Source of the DNA: UBA668 sp049424465
Lineage (GTDB): Bacteria; Actinomycetota; Acidimicrobiia; Acidimicrobiales; Ilumatobacteraceae
NCBI GenBank assembly: GCA_049424465.1
Contig: JBMSSR010000046.1
Location: 1-14,243, forward strand
Length of the DNA: 14,243 nucleotides
Reading direction: 5' to 3'
Shown piece after piece: positions 1 through 5,634 of the stretch. Every line of letters starts with the position of its first letter. The stretch's first letter is position 1. The notes beneath the pieces are model-generated. The model searched no databases. It was not told where the DNA came from and saw nothing but the letters and a program-made list of their open reading frames with translations. The position numbers and the translations under genes are program-made.

Positions 1-815
1 CGTTCGCCGTGATGGCGCGCACGTTGGGCATGCCTGCGCGGGTCGCCGTCGGGTTCACCCCCGGCGAGGCGGTCGGCCCCACGACGTTCCGCGTCTACGG
101 CCGACACGCGCATGCGTGGCCCGAGGTGTGGTTCGCCGGAATCGGCTGGGTGGCCTTCGAGCCCACGCCGGGTCGCGGCAGCCCCGACGCAGCCGACTAC
201 CTCGGTGTGCCCGCCGAACAGGACGACGGACCCGACGCCGCCCCGACCACGACGACCGAACCTGACGCCACGGGCTCGACGACGACCACCACCGTGCCCG
301 GCCAGACCTCGTCAGTGCCGACCACCACCGTCGCGACCGGCGCCGGTGACCCGTCGTCGACGACGACGCCGTGGGCGGTACTCGCCGGACTCGCGCTGCT
401 CGCCTGGGGTGCCACCGCACCGACCCTGGTCGCACGACGAATGGCCCGCCGGCACCACGCCCGACCCGCTCGCGCCCGGGTGGTTCGCTCGTGGTACCGA
501 GCGGTCACGATGATCGAGCGCTCGGGCGGCCCGACCTCGTCTGGCGCGACCGCCCACGAGTTCGCGACTGCGACCGGCGACGAGTCACCGGAGGACGCCG
601 ACGACATCACGGCGCTCGCCGGGATCGTCGACCGCGTCGTCTTCTCGCTCGAACCCGTCGACGACGAGACCGCGACGCGCGCCGATGGGCTCGCGGCACG
701 GCTGGCAGCACGCCGGCGCGAGCGGCTGGGTACCGTGCAACGCGTCGTGCTGCGGTGCACGCCGTGGACCGAGTGGCGACTGCCCCGGTCGCGACCGGCT
801 CGTCACGGCGACTGA
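1..815 (+). CDS. Transglutaminase-like membrane protein (TgpA type), 3' part
   Basis: The gene enters from upstream: the frame is open from base 3 and ends in TGA at 813-815, leaving about 270 C-terminal residues. The first residues visible (FAVMARTLGMPARVAVGF) match the part of a transglutaminase core just after its catalytic Cys, which lies off the window. The His-containing segment RHAHAWPEVWF (bases 102-134) and the closing GWVAFEPTPG follow. Then comes a Thr/Pro/Asp-rich linker (about 225-370), one membrane segment (about 373-435) and an Arg-rich cytoplasmic tail resembling the DUF4129 region found C-terminal to TgpA proteins (Trp-Tyr, Arg-Ser-Gly-Gly, Thr-x-x-Glu-Phe). Known family members are multi-pass membrane proteins with an external transglutaminase domain, usually encoded with DUF58 and MoxR-type ATPase genes. 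The physiological substrate is unknown. Its 3' end converges on a DUF3040 gene 31 bp away. Confidence 0.85.
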   Translation, partial: FAVMARTLGMPARVAVGFTPGEAVGPTTFRVYGRHAHAWPEVWFAGIGWVAFEPTPGRGSPDAADYLGVPAEQDDGPDAAPTTTTEPDATGSTTTTTVPGQTSSVPTTTVATGAGDPSSTTTPWAVLAGLALLAWGATAPTLVARRMARRHHARPARARVVRSWYRAVTMIERSGGPTSSGATAHEFATATGDESPEDADDITALAGIVDRVVFSLEPVDDETATRADGLAARLAARRRERLGTVQRVVLRCTPWTEWRLPRSRPARHGD

Positions 816-838
816 CGCCAGTGCGGCTCGTCGGAGAG

Positions 839-866
839 GGTCGTCGTCAGTGAAGGTCGTCGTCAG
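839..866. repeat. 12-bp direct repeat at the convergent 3' ends
   Basis: The 12-mer GGTCGTCGTCAG occurs at 839-850 and again at 855-866, with 4 bp between copies. The repeat spans the stop codon and last Asp codons of the minus-strand DUF3040 gene (SDDDLH end). It looks like a local slippage duplication in GTC-repeat-rich DNA. No function is implied. Confidence 0.6.
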
Positions 867-1191
867 AGGGACCGGGTGACGGCTGCGGGGCCCGCACCCG
901 CGCCGACGCCGCCCAGTTGGCGAGTCCCTGCTCGCCCAACAGCGCACCGTGGCGCACGGCAACGATCGCACACGCCAGCGCGCCGACGAAGACCGCGAAC
1001 GACAACCACGGGCTGACGCCGAGCAGCACCACCGTCATCAGCAGGGCCAGCACCGTGCCGGCCACCGACAGCATCAGCGCACGCCGACTGCCGTGACGGA
1101 CGGTATGGATCGTCCGTCCGAAACCAGAGTCGCGCTGAAGGTGCTCCTCGATCTGTCGAAGGATTCGTTGTTCGTCTTCGGAGAGCGGCAT
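847..1191 (-). CDS. DUF3040 family small membrane protein
   Basis: This is a 114-residue protein starting MPLSEDEQRILRQIEEHL, the typical opening of the actinobacterial DUF3040 family. A soluble acidic/helical N-terminus (1-25) and a basic segment with HTVRHGSRRA are followed by two adjacent hydrophobic helices (about 38-60 and 63-82) and a short acidic tail ending SDDDLH. The ATG is well supported by GAGGAG five bases upstream. DUF3040 proteins have no established biochemical role. In actinobacteria I recall them beside dinB and near the transglutaminase/DUF58 genes, as here. It lies 95 bp downstream of dinB on the same strand, so it may be co-transcribed or have its own promoter; no clear promoter was seen in the gap. 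Confidence 0.88.
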   Translation of the reverse strand: MPLSEDEQRILRQIEEHLQRDSGFGRTIHTVRHGSRRALMLSVAGTVLALLMTVVLLGVSPWLSFAVFVGALACAIVAVRHGALLGEQGLANWAASARVRAPQPSPGPSDDDLH

Positions 1192-1196
1192 CTCGA

Positions 1197-1202
1197 CTCC
1201 TC
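1197..1202 (-). promoter_or_regulatory. Ribosome-binding site of the DUF3040 gene
   Basis: GAGGAG on the minus strand lies 5 nt before the ATG at 1191-1189. It is one of the few strong Shine-Dalgarno sequences in this window and fixes the start. Confidence 0.7.
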
Positions 1203-1286
1203 AGCGGGCCGAGCGAATCCTCGCAGAATTCGGTGGGCGAGGCAACGCACGGGGCACATCGGGCCCGGCGCTGCCCGCCACTGGTG

Positions 1287-2564
1287 TCAGTCGGCGCCCT
1301 CGTGGTCGGGGCCCCACTGCTGCGCGCCCTTGCGGACCACGCGCATCCCGCCGCGCCCGACGGCGCTCGCCTTGCCGATCGAGGTCGTGCCGAATCTCGA
1401 TCGGATCGCGTCGACCGTCGTCTCGGCAGCGACCCAGTCGGCGGGCGTGGCCGAGGTCTCGAGCAGTGCGTCGAGCGACAGTTGTTCGGCAGGATCGGCG
1501 AAGTTGCTCACGCTGACCCCCAGCAGTCGCACGCCGGGCGTCGGGTCGATCGCGTCGAGCAGCGGACGTGCCGCGGCGACGATGGCGTGCGCGGTGTCGA
1601 TCGAGCCGGGCACGGTGACCGAACGGGTGATGGTGTCGAAGCCCGAGAACCGGATCTTCAGCTGCACCGTCCGGGCGCCCGTGCCGTGGGCGCGCAGCCG
1701 ACCTGCGACTGCATCGGCGAGGCGCACCAGCTCGACCACGAGTTCGTCGCGCGTGAAGCGGTCGTGCGCAAACGTCTCCTCGTGCCCGATCGACTTCATC
1801 CCTCGATCGGACTCGACCGGCCGGTCGTCGATCGCCATCGACAGGCGGTGCAGGTGCGCGCCGTGCGCCCGCCCGAGCGTGGCGACGAGTGTGCGTTCTC
1901 CCAGCACCGCCAGGTCGGCCACCGTGCGGATGCCGAGCCGCTCGAGCCGCTCGAGCGTCGCCGGACCGACCCCCCACAGTGCACTCACCGGCAGCGGGTG
2001 GAGGAACTCGAGCTCGTGGCCGCGCAACACCTCGACCACACCGGGGCCCGGTTCGACACCTGCCGGGGTCGCCCGCGGCTTGGCTGCCTTCGATGCCAAC
2101 TTCGCCAGGAACTTGTTCGGCGCGACACCGACACTGCAGGCGAGCCCGACGCGGTCGAGCACGGCCTGCCGGACGTGCCGAGCGATCTCGCACCCCTCGC
2201 CGAGCAGCCGGAGCGCACCGGTCACATCCAGGAATGCCTCGTCGAGCGCGAGCGGCTCGACCAGCGGCGTCACCGAGTGGAAGACCTCGTGCACCGCAGC
2301 GCTCACCTCGGCGTAGTGCTCGTGGTCACCGGGCAGGAACACCGCGGTGGGGCACAGACGGCGGGCCGTGACACTCGGCATCGCCGAGTACACGCCGTAC
2401 CGACGGGCCTCGTACGACGCCGCAGCGACCACGCCCCGTTGGCCCGTCCCCCCGACGACGACCGGCTTGCCGCGCAGTTCGGGCCGCCGGAGTAGTTCGA
2501 CGCTGACGTAGAACGCGTCCATGTCGACGTGCAGGATGACCCGCGGGGCCGGGGCTGCCGTCAT
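1287..2564 (-). CDS. dinB: DNA polymerase IV (Y-family, DinB)
   Basis: A 425-residue Y-family translesion polymerase. The N-terminal catalytic motif ILHVDMDAFYVSVE gives metal-binding Asp14 and an aromatic steric gate at Tyr19. The second motif LALDEAFLDVTG holds Asp108-Glu109. Then come the SVGVAPNKFLAKLASKAAKP palm/fingers motif, the thumb helix-hairpin-helix (LWGVGPATLERLERLGI) and the little-finger domain ending GVRLLGVSVSNF. A possible clamp-binding segment QLSLDAL is at 361-367. The ATG at 2564 is chosen because it overlaps the NUDIX stop as ATGA and starts just before the first motif; the open frame continues upstream only as antisense to NUDIX. Such enzymes copy past damaged bases with low fidelity. 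I saw no LexA-type palindrome next to the gene, and expression probably comes from the operon promoter at about 3790. Confidence 0.96.
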   Translation of the reverse strand: MTAAPAPRVILHVDMDAFYVSVELLRRPELRGKPVVVGGTGQRGVVAAASYEARRYGVYSAMPSVTARRLCPTAVFLPGDHEHYAEVSAAVHEVFHSVTPLVEPLALDEAFLDVTGALRLLGEGCEIARHVRQAVLDRVGLACSVGVAPNKFLAKLASKAAKPRATPAGVEPGPGVVEVLRGHELEFLHPLPVSALWGVGPATLERLERLGIRTVADLAVLGERTLVATLGRAHGAHLHRLSMAIDDRPVESDRGMKSIGHEETFAHDRFTRDELVVELVRLADAVAGRLRAHGTGARTVQLKIRFSGFDTITRSVTVPGSIDTAHAIVAAARPLLDAIDPTPGVRLLGVSVSNFADPAEQLSLDALLETSATPADWVAAETTVDAIRSRFGTTSIGKASAVGRGGMRVVRKGAQQWGPDHEGAD

Positions 2565-3043
2565 CGCACGCGTTCGACCGTCGACTGCTCGCGGCTGGCA
2601 CCACGCAGCACGAACGAGTACTCGGCACCCTCGGCGCCGTCGAGCCATGCGCCGACCGGCAGGTGTACCCACGCCGGGCTGGCGGCCAGCAGGGACGGCA
2701 CCTCGGCGCGCGGGGCGTGGTACACCTGCTCGACGATGCCATCGGGGTCGTTGATGCAGACGTCGCCCTCGATCTGGTCGACCACCCACGCCTCGACGCC
2801 GAGCCGCCACCCCATCTCGGGCGCCTCGACCACCACGGTGTAACTGCGGTGTGACCACGAGACGACCACCAACCCGGTCTCCTCGCGAACCTCGCGCGCG
2901 AGGCCGTCGAGCACGGTCTCGCCGTGGTCGATGACCCCGCCGGGCGGCGTCCACTCGAGCGTGCCACTGCGGCGACGGTTCCCGACCAGCACGAGTCCGT
3001 CCCCGTGCCGGATGAGCGCGCCACCCACCGACCAGCGCCGCAC
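2561..3043 (-). CDS. NUDIX hydrolase
   Basis: A 160-residue NUDIX-fold protein with a perfect NUDIX box GX5EX7REUXEEXGU at residues 36-58 (Gly36, Glu42, then REVREETGL). This motif binds Mg2+ and cleaves nucleoside diphosphate linkages (X-P-P-nucleoside). Preceding strands (VGGALIRHGDGLVLVGNR) and WTPPGGV are typical. The substrate cannot be read from the sequence: MutT-like cleaning of oxidised dNTPs, ADP-ribose or other dinucleotides are all possible. The GTG start at 3043 lies 1 nt after the mannosyltransferase stop and 7 nt after a weak GAGGGG ribosome-binding sequence. The stop overlaps the dinB ATG by 4 bp, so the two are probably translationally coupled, which makes a nucleotide-pool role plausible but unproven. 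Confidence 0.92.
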   Translation of the reverse strand: MRRWSVGGALIRHGDGLVLVGNRRRSGTLEWTPPGGVIDHGETVLDGLAREVREETGLVVVSWSHRSYTVVVEAPEMGWRLGVEAWVVDQIEGDVCINDPDGIVEQVYHAPRAEVPSLLAASPAWVHLPVGAWLDGAEGAEYSFVLRGASREQSTVERVR

Positions 3044-3044
3044 G

Positions 3045-3782
3045 TCAGTACCCCTCGTGCCGACGGCGACGGCGGCCGAAGAAGTCGGCGACCCAGAGTC
3101 GGGCGACGAGGAGCAGTGCCTCGCGCACGATGCTGCCGGAGATCTTCGACGTGCCTGCTGCGCGGTCGACGAAGGTGATCGGGAACTCGACGATGCGGCT
3201 GCGCATCCGCACCATCCGGTACGTCATCTCGACCTGGAAGCCGTACCCATCCGACCGGACCGTCTCGAAATTGATACGACGCAGCGCGTCGACCCGGTAG
3301 GCGCGAAAGCCGGCCGTGGCGTCGTTGACGGCGAGCCCGAGCACACCCGCCGAGTACCGGTTGCCCCACCGCGACAGCCACTGGCGCCGGCGCGGCCAGT
3401 CGACCGTCAGTCCGCCCGGCACGTACCGCGACCCGATCGCGAGGTCGGCGCCGTGCTCGACATTGGCGAGCAGTGCCGGCAGCACGTCGGGCGGATGCGA
3501 CAGGTCGGCGTCCATCTGCACCACGACCTCGGCACCGTCGTCGATCGCCCGGCGGAATCCCGCCCGGTAGGCGCTGCCGAGGCCTGCCTTGCCGGCGCGG
3601 CGCAGCACGTCGATCGAGCCGAGCTCGCGACCCAGCTCGTCCGCCCGGTCGGCCGTGCCGTCGGGGCTGCCGTCGTCGACCACGAGGATTCCTGCCGCCG
3701 GTACCGCCGCACGCACGGCGCGCAGCAGTTGCTCGATCGTCGCGATCTCGTCGTAGGTGGGGATGACGACCGTGGTGCGCAC
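3045..3782 (-). CDS. Polyprenol-phosphate mannosyltransferase-like GT2 glycosyltransferase
   Basis: A 245-residue GT-A glycosyltransferase of the dolichol/polyprenol-phosphate mannose synthase type. It shows TTVVIPTYDE at the N-terminus, nucleotide-binding VVDDGSPDGT (34-43), KAGLGSAYRAGF, metal-binding DADLSHPP (91-98), GSRYVPGG, NDATAGFRAYR, DGYGFQVEMTYR and FVDRAAGTSKIS. These are the hallmarks of enzymes that move mannose from GDP-mannose to polyprenyl phosphate, feeding lipid glycans and protein O-mannosylation. It has no C-terminal membrane domain and ends in a basic RRRRRH tail, so it is probably peripheral at the inner face of the membrane. The GTG at 3782 is chosen over upstream TTG (3794) and GTG (3806) because TATTGT lies 8 nt before it and the catalytic strand begins four residues later. 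It heads the operon with NUDIX and dinB. Confidence 0.92.
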   Translation of the reverse strand: MRTTVVIPTYDEIATIEQLLRAVRAAVPAAGILVVDDGSPDGTADRADELGRELGSIDVLRRAGKAGLGSAYRAGFRRAIDDGAEVVVQMDADLSHPPDVLPALLANVEHGADLAIGSRYVPGGLTVDWPRRRQWLSRWGNRYSAGVLGLAVNDATAGFRAYRVDALRRINFETVRSDGYGFQVEMTYRMVRMRSRIVEFPITFVDRAAGTSKISGSIVREALLLVARLWVADFFGRRRRRHEGY

Positions 3783-3790
3783 CGTGTCCG

Positions 3791-3796
3791 ACAATA
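3791..3796 (-). promoter_or_regulatory. Likely -10 element of the mannosyltransferase operon
   Basis: TATTGT on the minus strand fits the actinobacterial -10 pattern TAnnnT and ends 8 nt before the GTG at 3782. That spacing is expected for a leaderless transcript beginning at or next to the start codon, and no Shine-Dalgarno sequence is present. No good -35 was seen. It overlaps the plus-strand element at 3795-3800. Confidence 0.5.
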
Positions 3797-3800
3797 CGCT
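3795..3800 (+). promoter_or_regulatory. Likely -10 element of the small membrane protein/phosphatase operon
   Basis: TACGCT fits TAnnnT and ends 7 nt before the GTG at 3808, again with no ribosome-binding site, which suggests leaderless transcription. It shares two base pairs with the opposing -10 element at 3791-3796, so polymerase should not be able to occupy both at once. Confidence 0.5.
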
Positions 3801-3807
3801 GCGCACG

Positions 3808-4086
3808 GTGAACGACGACGCCCGCCCCCTCTCGGCCCTCCCGTCGCCCGCCGCCCGGGTCGCTGCGTTCGTCGCGATCCTGCTCGGTGGCCTCGCCGGC
3901 GGCATCATCGGTTTCGTCCTCGTGCGCCTGCAGTGTGCCGGTGAGTGCGCGACCGGCAGGGGAATCGGTGCACTCGTCGGGGCAGTGGTCGCTGCGCTGG
4001 GCATGAGCGTCGTCGCAGTCCTGGTGCTCCGCGCCGTCGGCGAGTGGCGCGAACTCGACAGCCAGCGCCGACCCGGCGATCGATGA
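3808..4086 (+). CDS. Small two-helix membrane protein of unknown function
   Basis: A 92-residue protein of no family I recognise. After a short polar N-terminus (VNDDARPLSALPSP) there are two hydrophobic helices at about 17-39 (Gly-rich, ILLGGLAGGIIGFVLV) and 51-74 (ALVGAVVAALGMSVVAVLVL), joined by a loop with two cysteines (LQCAGECATGRG) and followed by a polar tail (GEWRELDSQRRPGDR). The GTG at 3808 is preferred because TACGCT lies 7 nt upstream and an earlier start would run into the divergent mannosyltransferase. The TGA overlaps the ATG of the phosphatase gene as ATGA, so the two are almost certainly co-translated. Small size leaves some doubt, but the hydrophobic pattern and coupling support a real gene. 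Confidence 0.72.
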   Translation: MNDDARPLSALPSPAARVAAFVAILLGGLAGGIIGFVLVRLQCAGECATGRGIGALVGAVVAALGMSVVAVLVLRAVGEWRELDSQRRPGDR

Positions 4087-4913
4087 ACGGACAGCTCGAC
4101 CGGGTCCTGCTCGACCTCGCCGCACGCCTCGCGGTCGACGCCGGCCGGATGGTCCGCCGGGGTCGGGCCGAGCACGGCATCACTGCCGCATCGAGCAAGT
4201 CCACCGCCACCGACATCGTCACCGAGTTCGACCGTGCGAGCGAGCAGTTCGTCCTCACCGGCATTCTCGACGCTCGACCCTCCGACGGCGTGGTCGGCGA
4301 GGAGGGCACCGGCGTGGCGGGCACGAGCGGCGTCGAGTGGCTCGTCGACCCGATCGACGGCACCACCAACTTCCTCTACGGCCTGCCCGGCTATGCCGTC
4401 TCGATCGCCGCCGCCGTGGACGGCGCGCCGCGGGCCGGCGCGGTGTACGTCCCCGCCACGGACGAACTCTTCACAGCCGTCGCGGGTGGCGGCGCCCACC
4501 TCGATGGCCGGCGCATCCACTGCACCGGCGCCACCGACCTCGCCGCCGCCCTCGTCGCCACTGGTTTCTCGTACCGGAGCGAACGCCGGGCGGAGCAGGC
4601 CGAGCGCCTTGCCCTCGTGCTGCCGCGCATCCGCGACATCCGTCGCTGTGGTGCCGCGGCTCCCGACCTGTGTCACCTCGCCGCGGGGCGGGTGGACGCG
4701 TACTTCGAGCAGTGGCTCGGCCCGTGGGATCACGCGGCAGGCGCGCTCATCGCCCGAGAGAGCGGGTGCCGCACCGCTGGCGCCGCCGACGGTGTCATCG
4801 GCAGCGGACTCCCCGGTGAGGGCGACTGGGTCGTCGCCGCGCCGGCGTCGCTGTTCCCGGCGCTCGAGTCGATGCTCCGCGAGGTCGAGGCCACACGCCG
4901 TTCGATTCGCTGA
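4083..4913 (+). CDS. Inositol monophosphatase family protein
   Basis: A 276-residue member of the Li+-sensitive, Mg2+-dependent phosphatase family. The metal-binding signature is complete: GEEG (Glu73), DPIDGTTNF (Asp89, Asp92, 89-97) and the C-terminal WDHAAG (Asp216). The closing GCRTAG-type segment and length are usual for bacterial SuhB/IMPase proteins. Such enzymes hydrolyse inositol-1-phosphate, but the family also contains histidinol-phosphate, fructose-1,6-bisphosphate and 3'-phosphoadenosine 5'-phosphate phosphatases that the motifs alone do not separate. The ATG at 4083 overlaps the preceding stop by 4 bp. The divergent mannosyltransferase neighbour would fit a supply of inositol for phosphatidylinositol-based lipids, but that is inference. 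A 40-bp gap separates it from the response regulator gene. Confidence 0.92.
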   Translation: MNGQLDRVLLDLAARLAVDAGRMVRRGRAEHGITAASSKSTATDIVTEFDRASEQFVLTGILDARPSDGVVGEEGTGVAGTSGVEWLVDPIDGTTNFLYGLPGYAVSIAAAVDGAPRAGAVYVPATDELFTAVAGGGAHLDGRRIHCTGATDLAAALVATGFSYRSERRAEQAERLALVLPRIRDIRRCGAAAPDLCHLAAGRVDAYFEQWLGPWDHAAGALIARESGCRTAGAADGVIGSGLPGEGDWVVAAPASLFPALESMLREVEATRRSIR

Positions 4914-4953
4914 GCGCGCGCCGATCCAGCGTCCGGCCTGTCATCATGGGGAC

Positions 4954-5634
4954 GTGGGTACCCGCATCCTGTCCGTCGAGGACGACGAACGAATCCGCAC
5001 CGCCGTCAAGCTCGCCCTCGAGGACGAGGGATGGACGGTCGACGAGGCAGGCAGCGGCGAGGAGGCCATCGACGTCTTCGCCCGCACCTCCCCCGACGTC
5101 GTGCTCATCGACATCATGCTGCCCGGTATCGACGGCTTCGAGCTGTGCCGCACCATCCGGCGCACGAGCGACATCCCGATCGTGATGGTGACGGCCCGCA
5201 ACGACACCCACGACATCGTGGCCGGGCTCGAGGCGGGCGCCGACGACTATCTCACCAAGCCGTTCGCCCCCAAGGAGCTGTCGGCACGGATCCGCGCACT
5301 GCTCCGTCGCATCCGGCCTGCCGCCGCAGGTCACGCCCGCCTGGTCTTCGGCGAACTCGAGATCGTGCCCGACGAGGGCAAGGTCACGCGCGCCGGGAAC
5401 GAGGTGCACCTCACCAAGACCGAGTTCCGCCTGCTGTGCGAGCTGGCGCAGAACCCGGGCCGCGTCTTCAGCCGCGAGGAGTTGCTCGAGCACATCTGGG
5501 GCCGCGGCTACCTCGACGACGGACGTCTCGTCGACGTGCACGTACGCCGACTGCGCATGAAGGTGGAGGCCGACCCCGCCAATCCGCGCCACGTCGTCAC
5601 CGTGCGGGGACTCGGCTACCGACTGCAGTCGTGA
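4954..5634 (+). CDS. mtrA: MtrA-like OmpR-family response regulator
   Basis: A 226-residue two-domain regulator. The receiver domain (1-120) has acidic pocket Glu9-Asp10-Asp11, phospho-acceptor Asp53 (LIDIMLPG), Thr80, Tyr99 and Lys102 (DDYLTKPF). The C-terminal winged helix (about 128-226) carries LTKTEFRLLCELA, the recognition region RLVDVHVRRLRMKVE and the final VRGLGYRL, very close to actinobacterial MtrA. MtrA binds DNA and controls cell wall and division genes. The GTG at 4954 starts directly at the first beta strand; an ATG at 4946 is in another frame. No good ribosome-binding site or TAnnnT box lies in front of it, only CATCAT six bases upstream. The stop overlaps the kinase GTG by 4 bp. 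The mtrA name rests on this similarity plus the kinase and GerMN lipoprotein that follow. Confidence 0.93.
   Translation: MGTRILSVEDDERIRTAVKLALEDEGWTVDEAGSGEEAIDVFARTSPDVVLIDIMLPGIDGFELCRTIRRTSDIPIVMVTARNDTHDIVAGLEAGADDYLTKPFAPKELSARIRALLRRIRPAAAGHARLVFGELEIVPDEGKVTRAGNEVHLTKTEFRLLCELAQNPGRVFSREELLEHIWGRGYLDDGRLVDVHVRRLRMKVEADPANPRHVVTVRGLGYRLQS

Noticed and set aside
225..370. Repetitive ACGACGACC-type DNA suggesting a tandem repeat
   Set aside because: It encodes the Thr/Asp/Pro-rich linker of the transglutaminase protein; the repeat reflects codon use in a low-complexity segment.
811..822. ACTG-ACGC-CAGT hairpin between the convergent transglutaminase and DUF3040 genes
   Set aside because: The stem is only 4 bp with no T-tract, so it is not supported as a terminator.
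1233..2495. 420-residue plus-strand frame opposite dinB
   Set aside because: Antisense shadow of dinB with no domain or ribosome-binding site.
2565..2580. TCGAAC before dinB as an SOS box
   Set aside because: Only one half-site is present, with no matching GTTCGA at the right spacing, and it lies inside the NUDIX coding sequence.
2565..2954. N-terminal extension of DinB (an open frame to 2954 would add 130 residues)
   Set aside because: The extra sequence is Arg/Gly-rich, matches no polymerase domain and is antisense-free shadow of the NUDIX frame. The ATG at 2564 overlaps the NUDIX stop and precedes the first catalytic motif.
3783..4733. Long upstream extension of the mannosyltransferase frame to 4733
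   Set aside because: It would run antisense through the small membrane protein and phosphatase genes, and its residues are of the biased type made by the opposite strand of GC-rich coding DNA.
4946..5185. ATG at 4946 as an alternative small gene or regulator start
   Set aside because: It is in a different frame from the response regulator and its product has no receiver-domain features.
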